Assembly (NCBI GenBank): GCA_023150055.1
Contig: JAKLLP010000015.1
Coordinates: 1 to 14,941, forward strand
Direction: 5' to 3'
Length of the DNA: 14,941 nucleotides
Source of the DNA: Gammaproteobacteria bacterium
Lineage (GTDB): Bacteria; Pseudomonadota; Gammaproteobacteria; Steroidobacterales; GCA-2729495
The notes below the pieces were generated by a model. That model was not told the DNA's origin, did not search any database, and saw only the letters and a list, made by a program, of their open reading frames with translations. The stretch's first letter is position 1. The number at the start of each line of letters is the position of its first letter. A program made the translations under genes and the position numbers. Shown here one piece after another: positions 6,157-14,380 of the stretch.

Positions 6157-9100
6157 GACTGCACCGCGACGGCCGCAACGCGCTCCCGCGCGAGCAGCAG
6201 GTACATTGCAGGGACGACGAACAGCGTGAAGAGCGTGCCGATGCTCATGCCGGTGGCAATCACGAGCCCGATGTCGTAGCGGGCGGCGGCACCGGCACCG
6301 CTCGCCAGCAGCAACGGCACCACTCCAAGGACCATGGCGCCGGTGGTCATCAGGATGGGCCGCAGGCGGATCCCGGCGGCCCTTTCGATGGCGGCGCGCT
6401 TGCCGAGCCCCTCCTGCTCCTGCAGCTGGTTGGCGAACTGCACGATCAGGATGCCGTGCTTGCTGATGAGCCCGATCAGCGTGATGAGGCCCACCTGGGT
6501 ATAGATGTTGACGGTGGCGAAGCCGAGCGTGAGGAACAGAAGCGCGCCGGCAATGGACATCGGCACGCTGACCAGCATGATCAGCGGATCGCGGAATGAC
6601 TCGAACTGCGCCGCGAGCACCAGGTAGATCACCAGCAGGGAGAAAAAGAACGTGGTGATCAGCGTTCCCCTCTCCTGGATGTACTGGCGCGACGTGCTTG
6701 CATAGTCGATCTCGTAGCCGCGCGGCATGATCTCGCGCGCCTGCGACTCCAGGTACTCCAGTGCCGCACCGAGCGACACCCCGGGCAGGGGCACGGCGGT
6801 CAATGTCGCCGCGTTGCGCTGCTGAAACCGTTGCAGCCGCTGCGGCTGCACGCCACTCTCAATGGTGACCACGCTCTCCAGGGGAACCAGTTCGCCATTG
6901 CGGGCGGCAATGCGAAACTGCCCGAGTTGATCGGCGTTCAGCCGGAACCGGCGCTGCACCTGGGGAATGACCTTGTAGCTGCGACCTTCCAGGCTGAAGC
7001 GATTCACGTAGTTGCCACCGAGCATGGTGGCGAGCTGGGCACCCAGTTGCTCCATGTCGATACCGAGCGCCGCAGCCTTGTCACGATCGATACTGACCTC
7101 GGCCTGCGCCCGGTCGAATTTCAGGTCGATATCCGCGAAGACGAACATGCCGCTCTGCCATGCCCTGGCCAGCAATTCGCCCGCGACGGGATAGATGTTC
7201 TCGGCAGGGTCCGTGGACCCGATGACGAAAGCCACGGGCGGTCCGCCGGCCGCACCCGGGAGCGTCGGCAGGGAGAAAACAGCCGACTGCAGGCCGGCGA
7301 CGCCATCGACGAGCGCCTGCGTCTCGGGAATCAACTCGTCGATGCCGCGCTCACGCTCGCTCCATGGGGCGAGCACCAGCCCGGACAGCGACACGTTGGT
7401 CGACGCCGGGCCACGGCCGGGGCTGCCGTTGAACAGGAAGCGGTGATCGGCCTCGGGAATGGTGCCGTAGAGATCCATCAGGGCGCCCGTGTATTGCGAC
7501 AACTGCTCGACCGAGGTGTTCGCCGATGCGGTCGACGAGATCAGGATGATGCCCTGGTCCTCGTCCGGCGCGAGTTCCTGCGGGGCGCTGATAAACATGA
7601 AATAAATGCTGCCGAGGACGACGACGGCAAAAAGAACCGTGACCGGCACGTAGTCGAGCGTGCTGGCAAGACGACGCTCATACGCCCCCCTCAGTCGCTC
7701 GAACTGTGTGTCGAGCCAGCGCTCCATCGATCCGCTGCCAATGTCGGCGCGCAGCAGCCGCGAGCACATCATCGGTGTCAAGGTCAGAGCGACCACCCCT
7801 GACACCAGCACGGCGCCGGCAAGGGTAAATGCAAACTCGCTGAACAGGCTGCCGGTAAGACCGCCGGAAAAACCGATCGGCGCATAGACGGCCACCAGCG
7901 TGATGGTCATGGCGATCACCGGAGAGGCCAGTTCGCGAGCGCCGAGTAGCGCCGCCTCCATCGGGCTCATTCCGGATTCGATGTGGCGCTGAATGTTCTC
8001 GACGACGATGATGGCGTCATCGACCACGAGTCCGATGGCGATCACCAGCGCGAGCAGGGTCAACAGGTTGATCGAGTAGCCCAGCGCCAGCATGAGGCCG
8101 CCGACCCCGATCAGCGACAGGGGAATCGCGATCACCGGGATCGCGACGGATCGCGCGCTGCCGAGAAAGAGAAATATCACCACCGATACGATGAGCGCCG
8201 CCTCGAGCAGCGTCTTCACCACCTCCCTGATGGCATCTTCGATATAGCGGGTACGGTCGTATGAAACAGACGCGTTGAGGCCCGGGGGAAGCTGCGCGAC
8301 GATGTCCGGGAACAGCTCCCTCACGTCGCGGATGACCGTCAGGGCATTCGCGTCGGGCAGGCTGTAAATCGCCATGAAGGTCGCGAATTCGCCGTTGTAG
8401 GCAACCGAGACATCGTAGTCTTCGGCGCCCAGCACGACCTCGGCCACATCGCGCAGCCGAATTATCGCGCCGGCTTCCTCGCGAACCACCAGGTCGCCAA
8501 ACTCCTCCACATCGTGCAGGTCGGTGGCAGCCTTGAGGCTCACCGCCAGCGATTCACCCTTGGTGCGACCGACCGCCGCCTGGTAGTTGTTCGCCTCGAG
8601 TGCGCGGTGGACGTCGCCTGGCGTTACCTTCAGCGCCGTCATTCGCACCGGGTCGAGCCAGATGCGCATGGCGTAGAAGCGGCCGCCGAGTATCTCCGCT
8701 TCCTGCACGCCGCTCACCGCCTCGATCTTCGGCTGTACCACCCGCACCAGGTAGTCGGTAATGCGATTGGCGGGCAGCGTGTCACTGTTGAAGCTCAGGT
8801 ACATGTCGGCGGTGGTTTCGCCGATGGCGATATTGATCGTCGGGTCTTCGCTGCCCTCCGGCAGCTCGTCGCGGACCCGGTTCACCTTGGCAGTTATCTG
8901 GGTCAGAGCATCCCAGGGGTCGTAGTCGAGCTCGAGGTGAGCGGTGATCACGCTGATGCCCTGCAGGCTGCTCGACTCCAGGTAATCGATGCCGTCTGCC
9001 GAGGCGATGGAGCGCTCGAGTGGCGTGGTGATGAACCCCTGCACCAGGTCGGCATCGGCACCGACGAAAGCCGTGCTGACCGTGACGACGGCGCTGCTGC

Positions 9101-9218
9101 TTTCCGGGTACTGGCTTACCGTCAGCAACTGCAGCGATCGCAGCCCGACCAGCAAAATCAGCAGGCTGAGCACCGTGGCGAGAACGGGCCGCCGAATGAA
9201 AATATCGGTGAAGTGCAT
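6153..9218 (-). CDS. RND multidrug efflux permease, HAE1 family (AcrB/MexF-like)
   Basis: The 1021-residue length and pattern are those of the inner-membrane proton/drug antiporter of tripartite pumps. Helix 1 covers about residues 11-29 (RRPVLATVLSLLILLVGL). The first porter region and the second large periplasmic loop (from about 550) flank the central helices (about 335-540). The proton-relay pair is D400-D401 in GLVVDDAIIVVENI, and the partner lysine is K920 in GLISKHGILIVQFAN. These match AcrB D407/D408 and K940. No break or missing motif is seen. The gene starts eight bases after the adaptor stop and is translated in the same operon. The transported compound cannot be read from sequence. 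The outer-membrane channel must be encoded elsewhere. Confidence 0.95.
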   Translation of the reverse strand: MHFTDIFIRRPVLATVLSLLILLVGLRSLQLLTVSQYPESSSAVVTVSTAFVGADADLVQGFITTPLERSIASADGIDYLESSSLQGISVITAHLELDYDPWDALTQITAKVNRVRDELPEGSEDPTINIAIGETTADMYLSFNSDTLPANRITDYLVRVVQPKIEAVSGVQEAEILGGRFYAMRIWLDPVRMTALKVTPGDVHRALEANNYQAAVGRTKGESLAVSLKAATDLHDVEEFGDLVVREEAGAIIRLRDVAEVVLGAEDYDVSVAYNGEFATFMAIYSLPDANALTVIRDVRELFPDIVAQLPPGLNASVSYDRTRYIEDAIREVVKTLLEAALIVSVVIFLFLGSARSVAIPVIAIPLSLIGVGGLMLALGYSINLLTLLALVIAIGLVVDDAIIVVENIQRHIESGMSPMEAALLGARELASPVIAMTITLVAVYAPIGFSGGLTGSLFSEFAFTLAGAVLVSGVVALTLTPMMCSRLLRADIGSGSMERWLDTQFERLRGAYERRLASTLDYVPVTVLFAVVVLGSIYFMFISAPQELAPDEDQGIILISSTASANTSVEQLSQYTGALMDLYGTIPEADHRFLFNGSPGRGPASTNVSLSGLVLAPWSERERGIDELIPETQALVDGVAGLQSAVFSLPTLPGAAGGPPVAFVIGSTDPAENIYPVAGELLARAWQSGMFVFADIDLKFDRAQAEVSIDRDKAAALGIDMEQLGAQLATMLGGNYVNRFSLEGRSYKVIPQVQRRFRLNADQLGQFRIAARNGELVPLESVVTIESGVQPQRLQRFQQRNAATLTAVPLPGVSLGAALEYLESQAREIMPRGYEIDYASTSRQYIQERGTLITTFFFSLLVIYLVLAAQFESFRDPLIMLVSVPMSIAGALLFLTLGFATVNIYTQVGLITLIGLISKHGILIVQFANQLQEQEGLGKRAAIERAAGIRLRPILMTTGAMVLGVVPLLLASGAGAAARYDIGLVIATGMSIGTLFTLFVVPAMYLLLARERVAAVAVQS

Positions 9219-9226
9219 TGCGCCGC

Positions 9227-10336
9227 TCAGGTCTCGGCCGGCTCAGGAGTCGGGTCGTCCGCCACGGGCACGCTGTTGTCGATGCGGACGCTGGCGCCAT
9301 CACGCAACTTGTGATGACCCGCCGTCACCACGACCTCCCCCGGCTTGAGGCCGGAGACGATCGCCACGAGATTGCCGCGGGTCTTGCCGGCCTGCACGTA
9401 GACGCTGCGCGCGACCAGACCGTCCGTCCCTGATACCACGTAGACGGCATCGCCGAAGGGACTGTACGCGACTGCCGCCTGCGGCACGACCACCACCGGC
9501 TCACTGGCAGGCAACTGGACGCGAATCTCGGCGAACATTCCCGGATGAAGTCGCCCGTCAGCGTTATCCAGTGTCGCGCGGATGAGAACGTTACGCGTGC
9601 TCGCATCCACGGCCGGCTCGATGGCGACTATTTTCCCGCTGAACGACTCGCCCGGCAGCGCGTCGACCGTGCTCACGACGGACTGCCCGACCGCGAGGAG
9701 CGGCAACGACTGCTGCGGCAGTCTGAAGTCGGCAAACAGCCGATCGAGGGACTCCAGCCGGACGAGCGCATCGCCAGGCTCGATGTGCTGGCCGAGATCG
9801 ACCAGGCGAATACCGAGGCGTCCGGAGAACGGCGCGCGAATCGATTTCTTGGCGATCTCGATCTGCAGGTTCTCGACCTCGGCCGCAACACGGTCCAGGC
9901 GGGACTCGGCGGCATCGAAATCGGACTGCGGCACCAGTTTCTCGGCAACCAGCTTGCGGGCACGCTCGAGCTGGATACTGGCGAGCCGCAGGTCCGCCTG
10001 CAAAGCCTTCAACCGCGCAGCGTCGTCGGCGGCATACTGCTGCACCAGCAGGTCGCCGCGCTCGACGGCAGCGCCGGAATCGAAATGCAGCCCGGTGATC
10101 TGCCCGTCGACCTGCGCCGTCACATCGACCGCCTGCTCGGCCTTCAGCGTTGCCACCGAGGTCAATTCGACCGGCCAATCCATCGCCTGTGCGGTGGCCG
10201 TCGAGACCGTGACGACCGGGGCCCCGCGGGCGGCGATGGCGGATCTTATCTGGCTATTGACGAAGGCCTTCCAGCCAAAGACCGCGCCGAAGAAAGCGGC
10301 GAGCGCTAGACCAACGAGGATTATCCGGGTCTTCAT
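9227..10336 (-). CDS. RND efflux periplasmic adaptor (membrane fusion protein)
   Basis: The 369-residue protein has an N-terminal hydrophobic anchor (about 5-22) and no lipobox, so it is membrane-anchored rather than a lipoprotein. Next come a beta strand/lipoyl half (QVDGQITGLHFDSGAAVERGD, about 76-95), an alpha hairpin (about 105-165), the second lipoyl half (IRAPFSGRLGIRLVDLGQHI) and a beta-barrel segment ending HPGMFAEIRV. The C-terminal membrane-proximal part follows. It bridges the permease to an outer-membrane channel. Its ATG overlaps the regulator stop by four bases (ATGA), which implies translational coupling; no separate strong ribosome-binding site is visible. Confidence 0.93.
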   Translation of the reverse strand: MKTRIILVGLALAAFFGAVFGWKAFVNSQIRSAIAARGAPVVTVSTATAQAMDWPVELTSVATLKAEQAVDVTAQVDGQITGLHFDSGAAVERGDLLVQQYAADDAARLKALQADLRLASIQLERARKLVAEKLVPQSDFDAAESRLDRVAAEVENLQIEIAKKSIRAPFSGRLGIRLVDLGQHIEPGDALVRLESLDRLFADFRLPQQSLPLLAVGQSVVSTVDALPGESFSGKIVAIEPAVDASTRNVLIRATLDNADGRLHPGMFAEIRVQLPASEPVVVVPQAAVAYSPFGDAVYVVSGTDGLVARSVYVQAGKTRGNLVAIVSGLKPGEVVVTAGHHKLRDGASVRIDNSVPVADDPTPEPAET

Positions 10337-10968
10337 TTCAGCAGGCCGTTCATGATGAGATCGAGGGTCACGTCCACGAAGCGCTCCGGCTGCAGGGGCT
10401 CCGGATCGTGAGCCTGCATGGAGTGTCGCAGCACCGCCTGCTGGTCGAGGGCACCGAGAATCACCCGCGCAACGTATTCGACGTCCACGTCGCGAAACTC
10501 GCCGCTGGCAATGCCGCGACGAATGATCGCGACCATCACGTCCCTCGCCCGCAGGCTGATGTCATGGAAATACTCGGCCGCGAGTCCGGGAAAGTGATGG
10601 GCATCGGCGATCACCAGCTTGTGGATGCCGCTCGACGGCGTGTCCCAGAACTCGAGCAGCAGCCCGTGCATCAGCGAGCTGAGCAGCTCGCGGGCCGAGC
10701 CGGCAAAATTGGCCACCTCGGCCTCGGCCTCTTCGATGCGCGGCACCACGCCCGCCTGGACGACCGCCCGGAACAAGGCCTCCTTGGTCGGAAAATAGAG
10801 ATAAATCGCCCCCTTGCTGACGCCCGCGGCGCGCGCGACATCCTCCATGCGGGTTGCTGCAAAGCCGCGTTGAAGGAACAGTTCGAGCGCAGCCGCGATG
10901 ACCTCGGCCGGGTCGATATCGCGACGCCGGGAGCGGCGTGCGACCTGCGCCGACAAATGGGAAGACAT
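10333..10968 (-). CDS. TetR/AcrR-family repressor of the RND operon
   Basis: The 211-residue protein has an Arg-rich N-terminal tail. The TetR-type helix-turn-helix follows (about residues 22-68: LFLQRGFAATRMEDVARAAG, then VSKGAIYLYFPTKEALF). The C-terminal helical ligand domain (about 75-211) is typical in length but its ligand is unknown. It is the first gene of the operon with the adaptor and permease, an arrangement in which the regulator usually represses its own operon until a pump substrate binds. The start ATG at 10968 lacks a clear ribosome-binding site, and the predicted leader is very short. The palindrome at 10981-10998 is its likely operator. Confidence 0.92.
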   Translation of the reverse strand: MSSHLSAQVARRSRRRDIDPAEVIAAALELFLQRGFAATRMEDVARAAGVSKGAIYLYFPTKEALFRAVVQAGVVPRIEEAEAEVANFAGSARELLSSLMHGLLLEFWDTPSSGIHKLVIADAHHFPGLAAEYFHDISLRARDVMVAIIRRGIASGEFRDVDVEYVARVILGALDQQAVLRHSMQAHDPEPLQPERFVDVTLDLIMNGLLK

Positions 10969-10980
10969 GGGTCAACAACC

Positions 10981-10998
10981 TGACTGACTGGTCAGTCA
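10981..10998. promoter_or_regulatory. Probable TetR-family operator
   Basis: TGACTGACTGGTCAGTCA is two perfect 8-bp inverted arms separated by TG. It ends on the last base of the predicted -10 box of the regulator promoter and lies 12 bp before the regulator start codon. A bound dimer would cover the transcription start. Palindromes of this TGAC/GTCA type are common in front of TetR-family genes. Size and placement fit autoregulation. Confidence 0.75.
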
Positions 10999-11027
10999 TT
11001 CTATTGAAGTACGCCCTGATTTCGCAA
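10998..11027 (-). promoter_or_regulatory. Sigma70-type promoter of the TetR-RND operon
   Basis: On the minus strand, TTGCGA (11022-11027) and TAGAAT (10998-11003) are separated by 18 bp. They match the -35 and -10 consensus at four and five of six positions. The operator begins at the final T of the -10 box, so repressor binding would block the polymerase directly. Transcription would start within the operator, leaving a leader of about 15-25 bases. Confidence 0.6.
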
Positions 11028-11422
11028 TCTGTCGGCGATAACGACAGGGTCAGGGAAGCTCCTGGAACCCGTCACTGCGCCCACCGCACCCCTCCTGCCC
11101 CGGCGCATTGCCGGTTACGCGTGTTCGGCTCGGGTCATCATTCCGCCTACTGACGGCAGGCCGCCCGGTCACGCGAGTGCAAGGCCATCTCGCAGTCACT
11201 CATGCCACAGCATGCATGTCCGTCGCCCGCTCCACCGACGCCTTCCAGGCCGGCGAAAACTTGCTGCACACGATTTTGAACACATCCGCAACGTCACGGC
11301 GGGCAGGCATTCGAGGTTGACAATTGCTAAGAAGCGACGCCGCCCTCAACCCGTAGAATCCGGCTTGTGAGAAGTGACAGACGGGAATCGCCACTTGCGA
11401 CGCCGATCATCAGGAGAGTGAC
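11028..11422. other. Intergenic region between the efflux operon and the molybdoenzyme operon
   Basis: No convincing gene is seen here. A consensus-like TTGACA occurs at 11317-11322 on the plus strand, but no -10 stands at normal spacing. A TAGAAT occurs at 11354-11359, but 31 bp away, so a sigma70 promoter for the molybdoenzyme operon is not established. The ribosome-binding site AGGAG (11412-11416) lies six bases before the large-subunit start and supports that start. No second copy of the TetR palindrome is present here. Confidence 0.5.
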
Positions 11423-14380
11423 ATGAACCTTTCGGTCCTGCTGTGGGGCATTCCACAGGCGATGAGAGCAGCTGCGCGGGTCTTTCCCGTGTATGCAGAT
11501 CGGCTTAAAGAAAAGAACCTGGTCGTGCAGTTCAGGTTACGGGACCAGCCAGAAGGCCGTTGGATCCGGCTCGAGAACGGCAAGATCACCTCGAGGAGCG
11601 GCCTGTACCCGAAGCCCGACCTCGATATCCATTTCAAGAGCAGGGCCATTGCCGAGAGCTTCCTCACCCCTCCTTTCGACCTGCTGGAGCGGGTCGATGC
11701 CGCCAAGAACTTCAAGATCGGCCTCGACGGGCCGGACGACCTCGCCGTCTGGTTCATGTCGACCCTGGCGCGGCTGGAAACGCTGACCTGGAAAGCCGGG
11801 ACCGACATGGGCAACGGGGTCACGCGCTACACCAACGGCACCAACGGCGGGCCGATCTTCGTCTACGTCAAGGACGGCAAAATCATTCGCACCACGCCGC
11901 TTGACTTCGATGCCGAGGATGCGCCGTCGTGGACCATCACGGCACGCGGCAAGACCTTCGCGCCGCCGCGCAAGACCACGCTGGCCGCCCATGCCCAGTG
12001 TCAGAAGTCGATGGTTTACTCGAAAAACCGGGTCCTGCACCCGATGAAGCGGGTCGATTTCGACCCCAACGGCAACCGCAACATACAGAATCGCGGCAAG
12101 TCGGAGTTCGTGCGCATCAGCTGGGACGAGGCGCTCGATATCGTCGGCAACGAGATCAAGCGCGCCAAGGCGGTCGGTCCCGGCGCGATCTGCGTGGCCA
12201 ACGGTTCGCACCACCAGTGGGGCAACCTCGGTCATTACCTGAGCGCCTTCAACCGCTTCTGGAACCTCATCGGTGTCACCAAGCTGGTGCACAACCCGGA
12301 CAGCTGGGAAGGCTGGTACTGGGGCGCGATGCACCACTGGGGCAACAGCATGCGCCTTGGGTGCCCGGAGTTCTACGGAACCGTGGAGGACTGCCTCAAG
12401 GAAGCCGAGATGATCGTGTTCTGGTCGAGCGACCCGGATGCCTCCTACGGCTTCGAGGGCACGCAGCGACGCGCCTGGGCCAAGGAACTCGGCATCAAGA
12501 TGGTCCACATCGACCCGTACATGAACCACACCGCCGCCCACCTCGGCGGCAAGTGGATATCTCCGCGGCCGGGTACGGATGCCGCCCTGGCGCAGGCGAT
12601 CTGTTACGTCTGGATCACGGAAGGACTCTACGACAAGGAGTTCGTGGCAAAGCGCTCCACCGGCTTCGAGGAGTGGAAGGCTTACATACTCGGCGAGACC
12701 GATGGCACGCCAAAGACCCCCGAGTGGCAGGAGGCCGAAACGCGCGTGGCGGCGCGTGAGGTCCGTACGCTCGCGCGCCAGTGGGGCCGGAAGAAAACCT
12801 ACCTCGGCGCCGGCGGCTGGGGCGTGGGTGTGGGCGGCGCCTGCCGCAGCCCGATGGGCGCCCAGTGGGCGCGCATGATGGCCATCCTCGGCGCCATGCA
12901 GGGCTGGGGGCGGCCGGGCGTGAACTTCGGCAACCTGCAGTACGGCGCGCCGCTCGACTTCAGTTTCTACTTCCCGGGTTATGCCGAGGGCAGCTTCTCG
13001 GGCGACCTGCAGTACAGCGCCAATGCCGCGAACAACTACCAGCGCATGCCGCACATCGTCACCATGAGTTCGGTGCGGCAGTCCATTCCGCGCATGTGGT
13101 TCCCCGAAGCGATCATGAATGGCAAGGCCATGGGTTATCTCACCGACGTAGCCTCGGTGCAGGGACAGTTCTTCCCCTTCGGCTACCCCTCGCCCGGGCA
13201 TGTGCCGGTGGAGATGCTCTACAAGTACGGCAGCGCCTCGTTCGGGACGATGGTCGATTCGAACCGCTGGGTGAGGATGTACCAGCACGAGAACCTGAAG
13301 TTCGTCGTGAACCAGTCCGTCTGGTGGGAGGGCGAGACGCCGTATGCCGATGTCATCCTGCCCGCCTGCACCGTGTTCGAGAAATGGGACATCGGCGAGT
13401 GGTACAACGTCGGTGCCGGATATGTGCACCACATGTATTCGATGAACAATCACCGGGTCATCTCGATGCAGCACAAGTGCATCGAGCCGCTGGGGGAATC
13501 GAAGTCGGACTACGACATCTTCCTCGCGGTCTCGGAGCGGCTGGGGATGGGTGCCGTTTACTCGGAGGGCGGCACGACCGAATACGAATGGTGTAAACGG
13601 GTCTTCGACTCGTCGGACATGGCGAAGCACATTTCGTGGCGGCAATTCCTCAAGAAGGGTTATTTCGTCGTGCCCCCGGATCCCGAACCGGCGCGCTCGC
13701 CGCTCGCCAACAGCTGGTACTACGAGGGCCGCAAGAAAGACACCCCGGAGCCCTATCCACTGCCATCCGATTTCGTGGGCAATTTCGGTGAGGGGTTGCA
13801 GACGCCATCAGGCAAGTTCGAGTTCGTCGCCAGCACCCTCAAGCGCATCGAGGACCCGGACCGCCCACCGCTCAACCAGTACATGCCGGTCTACGAGGAC
13901 CCGCAGCGGGACAAGGAACTGGCGGATTTTCCGCTGCAACTCCTCACCCCGCATTCCCGCTATCCGTTCCACGTCATGGGCGATGACGAGGGCAGCAGCG
14001 TCCGCGATATCCGTGAGCACCGGGTGTTCAAGGATGGCCACTACTACCTCGTCGCCCGCATCAACCGGAAGGATGCCGAAGTGCGCGGCATCAGGGACGA
14101 CGACCTGGTCCGGCTGTGGAATCACCGGGGCTCCGTCGTGTGCGCGGCCCAGGTGACCGATCGCCTGCGCCCCGGTGCGGTGAGCGCCTCGACGGCGTCG
14201 GCCGAGTACCGGCCAATGGGTGAGCCGGGCCGCTCGACCGATCTCGGCGGCTGCGTGAACATGCTCAACCCCAGCAAGTCCATCACGAGGAAGTCGCACG
14301 GCATCCGTCCCAATACCACGCTCATCCAGATCGAGAAATGGACCGGTGTCGACAGCTGGAAGCCCGGGGAGGTCGCATAA
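11423..14380 (+). CDS. Molybdopterin oxidoreductase, pyrogallol transhydroxylase-like large subunit with N-terminal SCP2-like domain
   Basis: This 985-residue DMSO-reductase-family protein has no signal peptide and should be cytoplasmic. Residues 1-125 read as an SCP2-like domain (LVVQFRLRDQPEGRW, SGLYPKPDLDIHF, NFKIGLDGPDDLAVWF). From about 133 onward it follows Pelobacter transhydroxylase large subunit (TthL/AthL), as I recall it, nearly motif for motif: GGPIFVYVKDGKIIR, FVRISWDEA, NPDSWEGW, FYFPGYAEG. The expected active-site residues are H263, D293, Mo ligand S294, W295 and Y520 (TthL H144, D174, S175, W176, Y404). Like TthL, it lacks an N-terminal Fe-S cysteine motif. Pocket residues differ at four positions (H271, Y272, V470, G664). 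TthL moves hydroxyl groups between polyphenols without net redox change. This protein may do so on another substrate, or act as a ring (de)hydroxylase. AGGAG supports the start, so the fusion is not a start-calling artefact. Confidence 0.88.
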   Translation: MNLSVLLWGIPQAMRAAARVFPVYADRLKEKNLVVQFRLRDQPEGRWIRLENGKITSRSGLYPKPDLDIHFKSRAIAESFLTPPFDLLERVDAAKNFKIGLDGPDDLAVWFMSTLARLETLTWKAGTDMGNGVTRYTNGTNGGPIFVYVKDGKIIRTTPLDFDAEDAPSWTITARGKTFAPPRKTTLAAHAQCQKSMVYSKNRVLHPMKRVDFDPNGNRNIQNRGKSEFVRISWDEALDIVGNEIKRAKAVGPGAICVANGSHHQWGNLGHYLSAFNRFWNLIGVTKLVHNPDSWEGWYWGAMHHWGNSMRLGCPEFYGTVEDCLKEAEMIVFWSSDPDASYGFEGTQRRAWAKELGIKMVHIDPYMNHTAAHLGGKWISPRPGTDAALAQAICYVWITEGLYDKEFVAKRSTGFEEWKAYILGETDGTPKTPEWQEAETRVAAREVRTLARQWGRKKTYLGAGGWGVGVGGACRSPMGAQWARMMAILGAMQGWGRPGVNFGNLQYGAPLDFSFYFPGYAEGSFSGDLQYSANAANNYQRMPHIVTMSSVRQSIPRMWFPEAIMNGKAMGYLTDVASVQGQFFPFGYPSPGHVPVEMLYKYGSASFGTMVDSNRWVRMYQHENLKFVVNQSVWWEGETPYADVILPACTVFEKWDIGEWYNVGAGYVHHMYSMNNHRVISMQHKCIEPLGESKSDYDIFLAVSERLGMGAVYSEGGTTEYEWCKRVFDSSDMAKHISWRQFLKKGYFVVPPDPEPARSPLANSWYYEGRKKDTPEPYPLPSDFVGNFGEGLQTPSGKFEFVASTLKRIEDPDRPPLNQYMPVYEDPQRDKELADFPLQLLTPHSRYPFHVMGDDEGSSVRDIREHRVFKDGHYYLVARINRKDAEVRGIRDDDLVRLWNHRGSVVCAAQVTDRLRPGAVSASTASAEYRPMGEPGRSTDLGGCVNMLNPSKSITRKSHGIRPNTTLIQIEKWTGVDSWKPGEVA

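Noticed and set aside
11317..11359. TTGACA and TAGAAT as a promoter for the molybdoenzyme operon
   Set aside because: The two hexamers are 31 bp apart, far from the 16-18 bp needed, and neither has a partner at normal spacing. TTGACAATTGCTAA also fits an FNR-type palindrome poorly.
11200..11394. 64-codon GTG frame on the minus strand in the intergenic region
   Set aside because: No ribosome-binding site and no recognisable pattern. Its start would lie just before the large-subunit gene on the opposite strand. Kept only as a possibility.
11537..13645. Open frame of 702 codons on the minus strand
   Set aside because: It is fully antisense to the molybdopterin subunit, whose motifs are unambiguous. 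The antisense product is low in hydrophobic-core pattern and matches no family I know.
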